A stretch of DNA of 64,000 bases, taken from NCBI RefSeq assembly GCF_029227915.1, contig NC_079880.1:28267501-28331500 (forward strand), written 5' to 3'. The notes beneath the pieces are model-generated. The model was given only the letters and a program-made list of their open reading frames with translations. It ran no database searches and had not been told where the DNA came from. Below, piece after piece: positions 21,691 to 35,204 of this stretch. The first letter of the stretch is position 1; each line of letters opens with the position of its first letter. The translations under genes were made by a program, and so were the position numbers. This DNA is from Hydractinia symbiolongicarpus (lineage: Eukaryota > Cnidaria > Hydrozoa > Anthoathecata > Hydractiniidae).

Positions 21691-24600
21691 TCGCTGGTTT
21701 TCGTTTGCCGGCGATTAAACCTCTTTCATTAAGCGTCTCAGCAAAAATGAAAACATTTTTGAAAACTACAAGTCTCATGCGTTTTAGTGGTGAAAAAATA
21801 ATTTAAAAAATCGTTCGGAAAATGAGTTTACTCCCTGGGTACTTTCTTTGTATACTTTTGACTATACGGGCCAAGCCCGGGATTTACGGGAAATCGCGGG
21901 TTTTCGTTTGCCGGCGATTAAACTTATTTTATTCAGCGTCTCATCAAAAATGAAAACAAGTTTGAAGACTACAATTCTCATGCGTTTTAGTGGTTAAAAA
22001 ATAATTAAAAAAATCGTTCGGGAAATGAGTTTACTGCCTGGGTACTTTCTTTGTATACTTTTGACTATACGGGCCAAGCCCGGGATTTACGGGAAATCGC
22101 GGGTTTTCGTTTGCCGGCAATTAAACTTCTTTTACTCAGCGTCTCATCAAAAATGAAAACATTTTTGAAAACTACAAGTCTTATGCGTTGTAGTGGTGAA
22201 AAAAAAATTTAAAAAATCGTTCGGGAAATGAGTTTACTGGCTGGGTACTTTCTTTGTATACTTTTGACTATACGGGCCAAGCCCGTGATTTACGGAAAAT
22301 CGCGGGTTTTCGTTTGCCGGCGATTAAACTTCTTTTATTCAGCGTCTCATCAAAAATGAAAACATTTTTGAAAACTACAAGTCTTATGCGTTTTATTGGT
22401 GAAAAAATAATTTAAAAAATCGTTCGGGAAATGAGTTTACACCCTGGGTACTTTCTTTGTATACTTTTGACTTTACAGGCCGAGTCCGGGATTTACGGGA
22501 AATCGCAGGTTTTCGTTTGCCGGCGATTAAACTTCTTTTATTCAGCGTCTCATCAAAAATGAAAACATTTCTGAAAACTACAAGTCTCATGGGCTTTAGT
22601 GGTGAAATAATAATTTAAAAAATCGTTCGGGAAATGAGTTTACTGCCTGGGTACTTTCTTTGTATACTTTTGACTACACGGGCCAAGCCCGGGATTTACG
22701 GGAAATCGCGGGTTTTCGTTTGCCGGCGATTAAACTTCTTTTATTCAGCGTCTCATCAAAAATGAAAACATTTTTGAAAACTACAAGTCTTATGCGTTTT
22801 AGTGGTGAAAAAATAATTTAAAAAATCGTTGTGGAAATGAGTTTACTCATAGGGTACTTTCTTTGTATACATTCGACTATACGGGACAAGCCCGGGATTT
22901 ACGGGAAATCGCAGGTTTTCGTTTGCCGGCGATTAAACTTCTTTTATTCAGCGTCTCATCAAAAATGAAAACATTTCTGAAAACTACAAGTCTCATGGGC
23001 TTTAGTGGTGAAATAATAATTTAAAAAATCGTTCGGGAAATGAGTTTACACCCTGGGTACTTTCTTTGTATACTTTTGACTTTACAGGCAGAGTCCGGGA
23101 TTTACGGGAAATCGCGGGATTTCGTTTGCCGGCGATTAAACTTCTTTTATTCAGCGTCTCATCAAAAATGAAAACATTTTTGAAAACTACAAGTCTTATG
23201 CGTTTTAATGGTGAAAAAATAATTTAAAAAATCGTTGTGGAAATGAGTTTACTCATAGGGTACTTTCTTTGTATACATTCGACTATACGGGACAAGCCCG
23301 GGATTTACGGGAAATCGCGGGTTTTCGATTGCCGGTGATTAAACTTCTTTTATTCAGCGTCTCATCAAAAATGAAAAAAATTTTAAAAAATACAAGTCTC
23401 ATGGGCTTTAGTGGTGAAATAATAATATAAAAATTCGTTCGGGAAATGAGTTTACACCCTGGGTACTTTCTTTGTATACTTTTGACTTTACAGGCCGAGT
23501 CCAGGATTTACGGGAAATCGCAGGTTTTCGTTTGCCGGCGATTAAACTTCTTTTGTTCAACGTCTCATCAAAAATAAAAACTAGTTTGATAACTACAAGT
23601 CTCATGCGTTTTAGTGGTTAAAAAATAATTTAAAAAATAGTTCGGGAAATGAGTTTACTGCCTGGGTACTTTCTTTGTATACTTTTGACTATACGGGCCA
23701 AGCCCGGGATTTACGGGAAATCGCGGGTTTTCGTTTGCCGGCGATTAAACTTCTTTTATTCAGTGTCTCATCAAAAATGAAAACATTTTTGAAAACTACA
23801 AGTCTTATGCGTTTTAGTGGTGAAAAAATAATTTAAAAAATCGTTGTGGAAATGAGTTTACTCATAGGGTACTTTCTTTGTATACATTCGACTATACGGG
23901 ACAAGCCCGGGATTTACGGGAAATCGCGGGTTTTCGTTTGCCGGAGATTAAACTTCTTTTATTCAGCGTCTCATCAAAAATGAAAAAAATTTTAAAAACT
24001 ACAAGTCTCATGGGATTTAGTGGTGAAATAATAATATAAAAATTCGTTCGGGAAGTGAGTTAACACCCTGGGTACTTTCTTTGTATACTTTTGACTACAC
24101 GGGCCAAGCCCGGGATTTACGGGAAATCGCGGGTTTTCGTTTGCCGGCGATTAAACTTCTTTTATTCAGCGTCTCATCAAAAATGAAAACATTTTTGAAA
24201 ACTACAAGTCTTATGCGTTTTAGTGGTGAAAAAATAATTTAAAAAATCGTTGTGGAAATGAGTTTACTCATAGGGTACTTTCTTTGTATACATTCGACTA
24301 TACGGGACAAGCCCGGGATTTACGGGAAATCGCGGGTTTTCGTTTGCCGGCGATTAAACTTCTTTTATTCAGCGTCTCATCAAAAATGAAAAAAATTTTA
24401 AAAAATACAAGTCTCATGGGCTTTAGTGGTGAAATAGTAATATAAAAATTCGTTCGGGAAATGAGTTTACACCCTGGGTACTTTCTTTGTATACTTTTGA
24501 CTTTACAGGCCGAGTCCAGGATTTACGGGAAATCGAAGGTTTTCGTTTGCCGGCGATTAAACTTCTTTTATTCAGCGTCTCATCAAAAATGAAAACAAGT

Positions 24601-27600
24601 TTGAAGACTACAAGTCTCATGCGTTTTAGTGGTTAAAAAATAATTTAAAAAATCGTTCGGGAAATGAGTTTACTGCCTGGGTACTTTCTTTGTATACTTT
24701 TGACTATACGGGCCAAGTCCGGGATTTACGGGAAATCGCGGGTTTTCGTTTGCCGGCGATTAAACTTCTTTTATTCAGCGTCTCATCAAAAATGAAAACA
24801 TTTTTGAAAACTACAAGTCTCATGCGTTTTAGTGGTGAAAAAATAATTTAAAAAATCGTTCGGAAAATGAGTTTACTCCCTGGGTACTTTCTTTGTATAC
24901 TTTTGACTATACGGGCCGAGTCCGGGATTTACGAAAAATCGCGGTTTTTTGTTTGCCGGCGATTAAACTTCTTTTATTCAGCGTCTCATCAAAAATGAAA
25001 ACATTTTTGAAAACTACAAGTCTTATGCGTTTTAGTGGTGAAAAAAAAATTTAAAAAATCGTTCGGGAAATAAATTTACACCCTGGGTACTTTCTTTGTA
25101 TACTTTTGACTTTACAGGCCGAGTCCGGGATTTACGGGAAATCGCAGGTTTTCGTTTGCCGGCGATTAAACTTCTTTTATTCAGCGTCTCATCAAAAATG
25201 AAAACAAGTTTGAAGACTACAAATCTCATGCGTTTTAGTGGTTAAAAAATAATTTAAAAAATCGTTCGGGAAATGAGTTTACTGGCTGGGTACTTTCTTT
25301 GTATACTTTTGACTATACGGGCCAAGCCCGTGATTTACGGAAAATCGCGGGTTTTCGTTTGCCGGCGATTAAACTTCTTTTATTCAGCGTCTCATCAAAA
25401 ATGAAAACATTTTTGAAAACTACAAGTCTTATGCGTTTTAGTGGTGAAAAAATAATTTAAAAAATCGTTCGGGAAATGAGTTTACACCCTGGGTATTTTC
25501 TTTGTATACTTTTGACTTTACAGGCCGAGTCCGGGATTTACGGGAAATCGAAGGTTTTCGTTTGCCGGCGATTAAACTTCTTTTATTCAGCGTCTCATCA
25601 AAAATGAAAACATTTCTGAAAACTACAAGTCTCATGGGTTTTAGTGGTGAAATAATAATTTAAAAAATCGTTCGGGAAATGAGTTTACACCCTGGGTACT
25701 TTCTATGTATACTTTTGACTTTACAGGCCGAGTCCGGGATTAACGGGAAATCGCGGGTTTTTGTTTGCCGGCGATTAAACTTCTTTTATTCAGCGTCTCA
25801 TCAAAAATGAAAACATTTTTGAAAACTACAAGTCTTATGCGTTTTAATGGTGAAAAAATAATTTAAAAAATCGTTGTGGAAATGAGTTTACTCATAGGGT
25901 ACTTTCTTTGTATACATTCGACTATACGGGACAAGCCCGGGATTTACGGGAAATCGCGGGTTTTTGTTTGCAGGCGATTAAACTTCTTTTATTCAGCGTC
26001 TCATCAAAAATGAAAAAAATTTTAAAAAATACAAGTCTTATGCGTTTTAGTGGAGAAAAAATAATTTAAAAAATCGTTGTGGAAATGAGTTTACTCATAG
26101 GGTACTTTCTTTGTATACATTCGACTATACGGGACAAGCCCGGGATTTACGGGAAATCGCGGGTTTTCGTTTGCCGGCGATTAAACTTCTTTTATTCAGC
26201 GTCTCATCAAAAATGAAAAAAATTTTAAAAACTACAAGTCTCATGGGATTTAGTGGTGAAATAATAATATAAAAATTCGTTCGGGAAATGAGTTAACACC
26301 CTGGGTACTTTCTTTGTATACTTTTGACTTTACAGGCCGAGTCCAGAATTTACGGGAAATCGCAGGTTTTCGTTTGCCGGCGATTAAACTTCTTTTATTC
26401 AGCGTCTCATCAAAAATGAAAACAAGTTTGAAAACTACAAGTCTTATGCGTTTTAGTGGTGAAAAAATAATTTAAAAAATCGTTGTGGAAATGAGTTTAC
26501 TCATAGGGTACTTTCTTTGTATACATTCGACTATACGGGAGAAGCCCGGGATTTACGGGAAATCGCGGGTTTTCGTTTGCCGGCGATTAAACTTCTTTTA
26601 TTCAGCGTCTCATCAAAAATGAAAAAAATTTTAAAAAATACAAGTCTTATGCGTTTTAGTGGAGAAAAAATAATTTAAAAAATCGTTGTGGAAATGAGTT
26701 TACTCATAGGGTACTTTCTTTGTATACATTCGACTATACGGGACAAGCCCGGGATTTACGGGAAATCGCGGGTTTTCGTTTGCCGGCGATTAAACTTCTT
26801 TTATTCAGCGTCTCTTCAAAAATGAAAAAAATTTTAAAAACTACAAGTCTCATGGGATTTAGTGGTGAAATAATAATATAAAAATTCGTTCGGGAAATGA
26901 GTTAACACCCTGGGTACTTTCTTTGTATACTTTTAACTTTACAGGCCGAGTCCAGAATTTACGGGAAATCGCAGGTTTTCGTTTGCCGGCGATTAAACTT
27001 CTTTTATTCAGCGTCTCATCAAAAATGAAAACAAGTTTGAAAACTACAAGTCTTATGCGTTTTAGTGGTGAAAAAATAATTTAAAAAATCGTTGTGGAAA
27101 TGAGTTTACTCATAGGGTACTTTCTTTGTATACTTTCGACTATACGGGAGAAGCCCGGGATTTACGGGAAATCGCGGGTTTTCGTTTGCCGGCGATTAAA
27201 CTTCTTTTATTCAGCGTCTCATCAAAAATGAAAAAAATTTTAAAAAATACAAGTCTCATGGGCTTTAGTGTTGAAATAGTAATATAAAAATTCGTTCGGG
27301 AAATGAGTTTACACCCTGGGTACTTTCTTTGTATACTTTTGACTTTACAGGCCGAGTCCAGGATTTACGGGAAATTGCAGGTTTTTGTTTGCCGGCGATT
27401 AAACTTCTTTTATTCAGCGTCTCATCAAAAATGAAAACAAGTTTGAAGACTACAAGTCTCATGCGTTTTAGTGGTTAAAAAATAATTTAAAAAATCGTTC
27501 GGGAAATGAGTTTACTCCCTGGGTACTTTCTTTGTATACTTTTGACTACACGGGCCAAGCCCGGGATTTACGGGAAATCGCGGGTTTCCGTTTGCCGGCG

Positions 27601-27830
27601 ATTAAACTTCTTTTATTCAGCGTCTCATCAAAAATGAAAACATTTTTAAAAACTACAAGTCTTATGCGTTTTAATGGTGAAAAAATAATTTAAAAAATCG
27701 TTGTGGAAATGAGTTTACTCATAGGGTACTTTCTTTGTATACATTCGACTATACGGGACAAGCCCGGGATTTACGGGAAATCGCGGGTTTTCGTTTGCCG
27801 GCGATTAAACTTCTTTTATTCAGCGTCTCA
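21690..27830. repeat. Mosaic block with 1,015 and 3,045 bp recurrences
   Basis: Monomers of the gtttacaccctggg plus aagtttgaagac or related class recur every five monomers (1,015 bp) near 21,378, 22,393, 23,408, 24,423 and 25,438. A rarer actggctggg plus cccgtgatttacggaaaatcg monomer pair at about 22,232-22,310 recurs at 25,277-25,355, an offset of 3,045 bp (15 monomers), with matching sequence for about 400 bp. The block is rich in gttgtggaaatgagtttactcataggg monomers and in atgaaaaaaattttaaaaa variants of the dyad segment, which first appear here. No gene is present. Confidence 0.75.
26040..27257. repeat. Three-monomer (609 bp) tandem duplication
   Basis: The private variant tagtggagaaaaaataattt lies at 26,048 and 26,657, exactly 609 bp apart. 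It is followed in each copy by the same two monomers, including catgggatttagtgg with taatataaaaattcg and gagttaacaccctggg with gtccagaatttacggg. The second copy carries new variants such as gcgtctcttcaaa near 26,811 and acttttaacttta near 26,930. A third iteration changes class at about 27,257. Confidence 0.85.
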
Positions 27831-30694
27831 TCAAAAATGAAAAAAAAATTAAAAAATACAAGTCTCATGGGCTTTAGTGGTGAAATAATAGTATAAAAAT
27901 TCGTTCGGGAAATGAGTTTACACCCTGGGTACTTTCTTTGTATACTTTTGACTTTACAGGCCGAGTCCAGGATTTACGGGAAATCGCAGGTTTTTGTTTG
28001 CGGGCGATTAAACTTCTTTTGTTCAGCGTCTCATCAAAAATGAAAACAAGTTTGATAACTACAAGTCTCATGCGTTTTAGTGGTTAAAAAATAATTTAAA
28101 AAATCGTTCGGGAAATGAGTTTACTGCCTGGGTACTTTCTTTGTATACTTTTGACTATACGGGCCAAGCCCGGGATTTACGGGAAATCGCGGGTTTTCGT
28201 TTGCCGGCGATTAAACTTCTTTTATTCAGTGTCTCATCAAAAATGAAAACATTTTTGAAAACTACAAGTCTTATGCGTTTTAGTGGTGACAAAATAATTT
28301 AAAAAATCGGTGTGGAAATGGGTTTACTCATAGGGTACTTTCTTTGTATACATTCGGCTATACGGGACAAGCCCGGGATTTACGGGAAATCGCGGGTTTT
28401 CGTTTGACGGCGATTAAACTTCTTTTATTCAGCGTCTCATCAAAAATGAAAAAAAATTTAAAAACTACAAGTCTCATGGGATTTAGTGGTGAAATAATAA
28501 TATAAAAATTCGTTCGGGAAATGAGTTAACACCCTGGGTACTTTCTTTGTATACTTTTGACTTTACAGGCCGAGTCCAGAATTTACGGGAAATCGCAGGT
28601 TTTCGTTTGCCGGCGATTAAACTTCTTTTATTCAGCGTCCCATCAAAAATGAAAACAAGTTTGAAGACTACAAGTCTCATGCGTTTTAGTGGTTAAAAAA
28701 TAATTTAAAAAATCGTTCGGGAAATGAGTTTACTCCCTGGGTACTTTCTTTGTATACTTTTGACTACACGGGCCAAGCCCGGGATTTACGGGAAATCGCG
28801 GGTTTTCGTTTGCCGGCGATTAAACTTCTTTTATTCAGCGTCTCATCAAAAATGAAAACATTTTTGAAAACTACAAGTCTTATGCGTTTTAGTGGTGAAA
28901 AAATAATATAAAAAATCGTTGTGGAAATGAGTTTACTCATAGGGTACTTTCTTTGTACACATTCGACTATACGGGACAAGCCCGGGATTTACGGGAAATC
29001 GCGGGTTTTCGTTTGCCGGCGATTAAACTTCTTTTATTCAGCGTCTCATCAAAAATGAAAAAATTTTTAAAAAATACAAGTCTCATGGGCTTTAGTGGTG
29101 AAATAGTAATATTAAAATTCCTTCGGAAAATGAGTTTACACCCTGGCTACTTTCTTTGTATACTTTTGACTTTACAGGCCGAGTCCAGGATTTACGGGAA
29201 ATCGCAGGTTTTCGTTTGCCGACGATTAAACTTCTTTTATTCAGCGTCTCATCAAAAATGAAAACAAGTTTGAAGACTACAAGTCTCATGCGTTTTAGTG
29301 GTTAAAAAATAATTTAAAAAATCGTTCGGGAAATGAGTTTACTGCCTGGGTACTTTCTTTGCATACTTTTGACTATACGGGCCAAGCCCGGGATTTACGG
29401 GAAATCGCGGGTTTTCGTTTGCCGGCGATTAAACTTCTTTTATTCAGCGTCTCATCAAAAATGAAAACATTTTTGAAAACTACAAGTCTTATGCGTTTTA
29501 GTGGTGAAAAAATAATTTAAAAAATCGTTTGGGAAATGAGTTTACACCCTGGGTACTTTCTTTGTATACTTTTGACTTTACAGGCCGAGTCCGGGATTTA
29601 CGGGAAATCGCAGGTTTTCGTTTGCCGGCGATTAAACTTCTTTTATTCATCGTCTCATCAAAAATGAAAACAAGTTTAAAGACTACAAGTCTCATGCGTT
29701 TTAGTGGTTAAAAAATAATTTAAAAAATCGTTCAGGAAATGAGTTTACTCCCTGGGTAATTTCTTTGTATACTTTTGACTATACGGGCCAAGCCCTGGAT
29801 TTACGGGAAATCGCGGGTTTTCGTTTGCCGGCGATTAAACCACTTTCATTAAGCGTCTCATCAAAAATGAAAACATTTCTGAAAACTACAAGTCTCATGG
29901 GCTTTAGTGGTGAAATAATAATTTAAAAAATCGTTCGGGAAATGAGTTTACACCCTGGGTACTTTCTTTGTATACTTTTGACTTTACAGGCCCAGCCGGG
30001 GATTTACGGGAAATCGCAGGTTTTCGTTTGCCCGCGATTAAACTTCTTTTATTCAGCGTCTCATCAAAAATGAAAAGAAGTTTGAAGACTACAAGTCTCA
30101 TGCGTTTTAGTGGTTAAAAAATAATTTAAAAAATCGTTCGGGAAATGAGTTTACTCCCTGGGTACTTTCTTTGTATACTTTTGACTATACGGGCCAAGCC
30201 CGGGATTTACGGGAAATCGAGGGTTTTCGTTTGCCGGCGATTAAACTTCTTTTATTCAGCGTCTCATCAAAAATGAAAACATTTTTGAAAACTACAAGTC
30301 TCATGGGCTTTAGTGGTGAAATAATAATTTAAAAAATCGTTCGGGAAATGAGTTTACACCCTGGGTACTTTCTTTATATACTTTTGACTATACGGGCCGA
30401 GTCCGGGATTTACGGGAAGTCGCGGGTTTTCGTTTGCCGGCGATAAAACTTCCTTTATTCAGCGTCTCATCAAAAATGAAAAAAAAATTAAAAACTACAA
30501 GTTTCATGGGCTTTAGTGGCGAAATAATAGTTTAAAAAATCGTTCGGGAAATGAATTTGCACCCTGGGTACTTTCTTTGTATACTTTTGACTTTACAGGC
30601 CGAGTCCGGGATTTACGGGAAATCGCAGGTTTTCGTTTGCCGGCGATTAAACTTCTTTTATTCAGCGTCTCATCAAAAATGAAAACAAGTTTGA

Positions 30695-33600
30695 AGACTA
30701 CAAGTCTCATGCGTTTTAGTGGTGAAAAAAAAATTTAAAAAAACGTTCGGGAAATGAGTTTACTCCCTGGGTACTTTCTTTGTATACATTCGACTACACG
30801 GGCCAAGCCCGGGATTTAGGGGAAATTGCTGGTTTTAGTTTGCCGACAATTAAACCTCTTTCATTAAGCGTCTCATCAAAAATGAAAACATTTTTGAATA
30901 CTACAAGTCTGATGCATTTTAGTGGTGAAAAAATAATTTAAAAAATCGTGCGGAAAATGAGTTTACTCCCTGGATACTTTCTTTGTATACTTTTGACTAT
31001 ACGGGCCGAGTCCGGGATTTACGGGAAATCGCGGTTTTTCGTTTGCCGGCGATTAAACTTCTTTTATTCAGCGTCCCATCAAAAATAAAAACATTTTTAA
31101 AAACTACAAGTCTCATGCGTTTTAGTGGTGATAAAATAATATAAAAAATCGTTCGGGAAATGAGTTTACTCCCTGGGTACTTTCTTTGTATACTTTTGAC
31201 TATACGGGCCAAGCCCGGGATTTACGGGAAATGGCGGGTTTTCGTTTGCCGGCGATTAAACTTCTTTTATTCAGTGTCTCATCAAAAATGAAAATATTTT
31301 TGAAACTACTAGTCTCATGCGTTTTAGTGGTGAAAAAATAATTTAAAAAATCGTTCGGGAAATGAGTTTACTCCCTGGGTACTTTCTTTGTATACTTTTG
31401 ATTATACGGGCCGAGTCCGGGGTTTACGGGAAATGGCGGGTTTTCGTTTGCCGGCGATTAAACTTCTTTTATTCAGCGTCTCATCAAAAATGAAAATATT
31501 TTTGAAACTACTAGTCTCATGCGTTTTAGTGGTGAAAAAATAATTTAAAAAATCGTTCGGGAAATGAGTTTACTCCCTGGGTACTTTCTTTGTATACTTT
31601 TGATTATACGGGCCGAGTCCGGGGTTTACGGGAAATGGCGGGTTTTCGTTTGCCGGCGATTAAACTTCTTTTATTCAGCGTCTCATCAAAAATGAAAACA
31701 TTTTTGAAAACTACAAGTCTCATGCGTTTTAGTGGTGAAAAAATAATATAAAAATCGTTCGGGAAATGAGTTTACTCCCTGGGTACTTTCTTTGTATACT
31801 TTTGACTATACGGGCCGAGTCCGGGATTTACGGGAAATCGCGGGTTTTCGTTTGCCGGCGATTAAACCACTTTCGCTAAGCGTCTCATCAAAAATGAAAA
31901 CATTTCTGAAAACTACAAGTCTCATGAGTTTTAGTGGTGAAAAAATAATTTAAAAAATCGTTCGGGAAATGAGTTTACTCCCTGGGTACTTTCTTTGTAT
32001 ACTTTTGACTATACGGCCCGAGTCGGGGATTTACGGGAAGTCGCGGGTTTTCGTTTGCCGGCAATTAAACTTCTTTTTTTCAGCGTCTCATCAAAAATGA
32101 AAACATTTTTGAAAACTACAAGTCTCATGCGTTTTAGTGGCGAAAAAAATATTTAAAAAATCGTCCGGGAAATGAGTTTTCTCCCTGGGTACTTTCTTTG
32201 TATACATTCGACTACACGGGCCAAGCCCGGCACTTAGGGGAAATCGCTGGTTTTCGTTTGCCGGCGATTATACCTCTTTCATTAAGCGTCTCATCAAAAA
32301 TGAAAACATTTTTGAAAACTACAAGTCTCATGCGTTTTAGAGGTGAAAAAATAATTTAAAAAATCGTTCGGGAAATAAGTGTACTCCCTGGGTACTTTCT
32401 TTGTATACTTTTGACTTTACGGGCCGAATCCGGGATATACGGTAAATCGCGGGTTTTCGTTTGCCGGCGATTAAACTTCTTTTATTCAGTGTCTCATCAA
32501 AAATGAAAATATTTTTGAAACTACTAGTCTCATGCGTTTTAGTGGTGAAAAGATAATTTAAAAAATCGTTTTGGAAATGAGTTTACTTGCAGGGTACTTT
32601 CTTTGTATACATTCGACTTTACGGGCCGAATCCGGGATATACGGTAAATCGCGGGTTTTCGTTTGCCGGCGATTAAACTTCTTTTATTCAGCGTCTCATC
32701 AAAAATGAAAACAAGTTTGAAGACTACAAGTCTCATGCGTTTTAGTGGTGAAAAAAAAATTTAAAAAAACGTTCGGGAAATGAGTTTACTCCCTGGGTAC
32801 TTTCTTTGTATACATTCGACTACACGGGCCAAGCCCGGGATTTAGGGGAAATTGCTGGTTTTAGTTTGCCGACAATTAAACCTCTTTCATTAAGCGTCTC
32901 ATCAAAAATGAAAACATTTTTGAATACTACAAGTCTGATGCATTTTAGTGGTGAAAAAATAATTTAAAAAATCGTGCGGAAAATGAGTTTACTCCCTGGA
33001 TACTTTCTTTGTATACTTTTGACTATACGGGCCGAGTCCGGGATTTACGGGAAATCGCGGTTTTTCGTTTGCCGGCGATTAAACTTCTTTTATTCAGCGT
33101 CCCATCAAAAATAAAAACATTTTTAAAAACTACAAGTCTCATGCGTTTTAGTGGTGATAAAATAATATAAAAAATCGTTCGGGAAATGAGTTTACTCCCT
33201 GGGTACTTTCTTTATATACTTTTGACTATACGGGCCAAGCCCGGGATTTACGGGAAATGGCGGGTTTTCGTTTGCCGGCGATTAAACTTCTTTTATTCAG
33301 TGTCTCATCAAAAATGAAAATATTTTTGAAACTACTAGTCTCATGCGTTTTAGTGGTGAAAAAATAATTTAAAAAATCGTTCGGGAAATGAGTTTACTCC
33401 CTGGGTACTTTCTTTGTATACTTTTGATTATACGGGCCGAGTCCGGGGTTTACGGGAAATGGCGGGTTTTCGTTTGCCGGCGATTAAACTTCTTTTATTC
33501 AGCGTCTCATCAAAAATGAAAATATTTTTGAAACTACTAGTCTCATGCGTTTTAGTGGTGAAAAAATAATTTAAAAAATCGTTCGGGAAATGAGTTTACT

Positions 33601-34650
33601 CCCTGGGTACTTTCTTTGTATACTTTTGATTATACGGGCCGAGTCCGGGGTTTACGGGAAATGGCGGGTTTTCGTTTGCCGGCGATTAAACTTCTTTTAT
33701 TCAGCGTCTCATCAAAAATGAAAACATTTTTGAAAACTACAAGTCTCATGCGTTTTAGTGGTGAAAAAATAATATAAAAATCGTTCGGGAAATGAGTTTA
33801 CTCCCTGGGTACTTTCTTTGTATACTTTTGACTATACGGGCCGAGTCCGGGATTTACGGGAAATCGCGGGTTTTCGTTTGCCGGCGATTAAACCACTTTC
33901 GCTAAGCGTCTCATCAAAAATGAAAACATTTCTGAAAACTACAAGTCTCATGAGTTTTAGTGGTGAAAAAATAATTTAAAAAATCGTTCGGGAAATGAGT
34001 TTACTCCCTGGGTACTTTCTTTGTATACTTTTGACTATACGGCCCGAGTCGGGGATTTACGGGAAGTCGCGGGTTTTCGTTTGCCGGCAATTAAACTTCT
34101 TTTTTTCAGCGTCTCATCAAAAATGAAAACATTTTTGAAAACTACAAGTCTCATGCGTTTTAGTGGCGAAAAAAATATTTAAAAAATCGTCCGGGAAATG
34201 AGTTTTCTCCCTGGGTACTTTCTTTGTATACATTCGACTACACGGGCCAAGCCCGGCACTTAGGGGAAATCGCTGGTTTTCGTTTGCCGGCGATTATACC
34301 TCTTTCATTAAGCGTCTCATCAAAAATGAAAACATTTTTGAAAACTACAAGTCTCATGCGTTTTAGAGGTGAAAAAATAATTTAAAAAATCGTTCGGGAA
34401 ATAAGTGTACTCCCTGGGTACTTTCTTTGTATACTTTTGACTTTACGGGCCGAATCCGGGATATACGGTAAATCGCGGGTTTTCGTTTGCCGGCGATTAA
34501 ACTTCTTTTATTCAGTGTCTCATCAAAAATGAAAATATTTTTGAAACTACTAGTCTCATGCGTTTTAGTGGTGAAAAGATAATTTAAAAAATCGTTTTGG
34601 AAATGAGTTTACTTGCAGGGTACTTTCTTTGTATACATTCGACTATACGG
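30695..34650. repeat. Ten-monomer tandem duplication (2,026 bp) inside copy A
   Basis: The rare ggtgaaaaaaaaatttaaaa plus aaacgttcggg start is at 30,721 and again at 32,747. It is followed both times by the unusual gttttagtttgccgacaattaa monomer, the tgaatactacaagtctgatgcat monomer, two 202 bp monomers and a gtcccggca-like cggcacttagggg monomer. Copy B has this series once (43,703 onward). The monomer at about 32,540-32,740 is the joint: its left part is of the gagtttacttgcaggg class, its right part of the aagtttgaagac class. The offset of 2,026 is 10 x 203 less four single-base losses. Confidence 0.9.
31290..31695. repeat. Pair of identical-class 202 bp monomers
   Basis: Two consecutive monomers carry atgaaaatatttttgaaactactagtctc, in which one A is lost from the usual tttttgaaaactac; they start this segment at about 31,289 and 31,491, 202 bp apart. 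Both also carry gattatacgggccgagtccggggtttacggg downstream. The pair recurs at about 33,315 and 33,517 and at about 44,271 and 44,473. The new actagt is an SpeI recognition sequence restricted to this class. Confidence 0.85.
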
Positions 34651-35204
34651 GCCAAGCCCGGGATTTACGGAAAATCGCGGGTTTTCGTTTGCCGGCGATT
34701 AAACCACTTTCATTAAGCGTCTCATCAAAAATGAAAACATTTCTGAAAACTACAAGTCTCATGCGTTTTAGTGGTGAAAAAATAATTTAAAAAATCGTTC
34801 GGGAAATGAGTTTACTCCCTGAGTGCTTTCCTTGTATACTTTTGACTATACGGGCCGAGTCCGGGATTTACGGGAAGTCGCGGGTTTTCGTTTGCCGGTG
34901 ATTAAACTTTTTTTATTCAGCGTCTCATCAAAAATGAAAATATTTTTAAAAACTACAAGTCTCATGGGCTTTAGTGGTGAAATAATAATTTAAAAAATCG
35001 TTCTGGAAATGAGTTTACACCCTGGGTACTATCTTTATATACTTTTGACTATACGGGCCAAGCCCGGGATTTACGGGAAATGGCGGGTTTTCGTTTGCCG
35101 GCGATTAAACTTCTTTTATTCAGCGTCTCATCAAAAATGAAAACATTTTTGAAAACTACAAGTCTCATGCGTTTTAGTGGTGAAAAAATAATTTAAAAAA
35201 TCGT

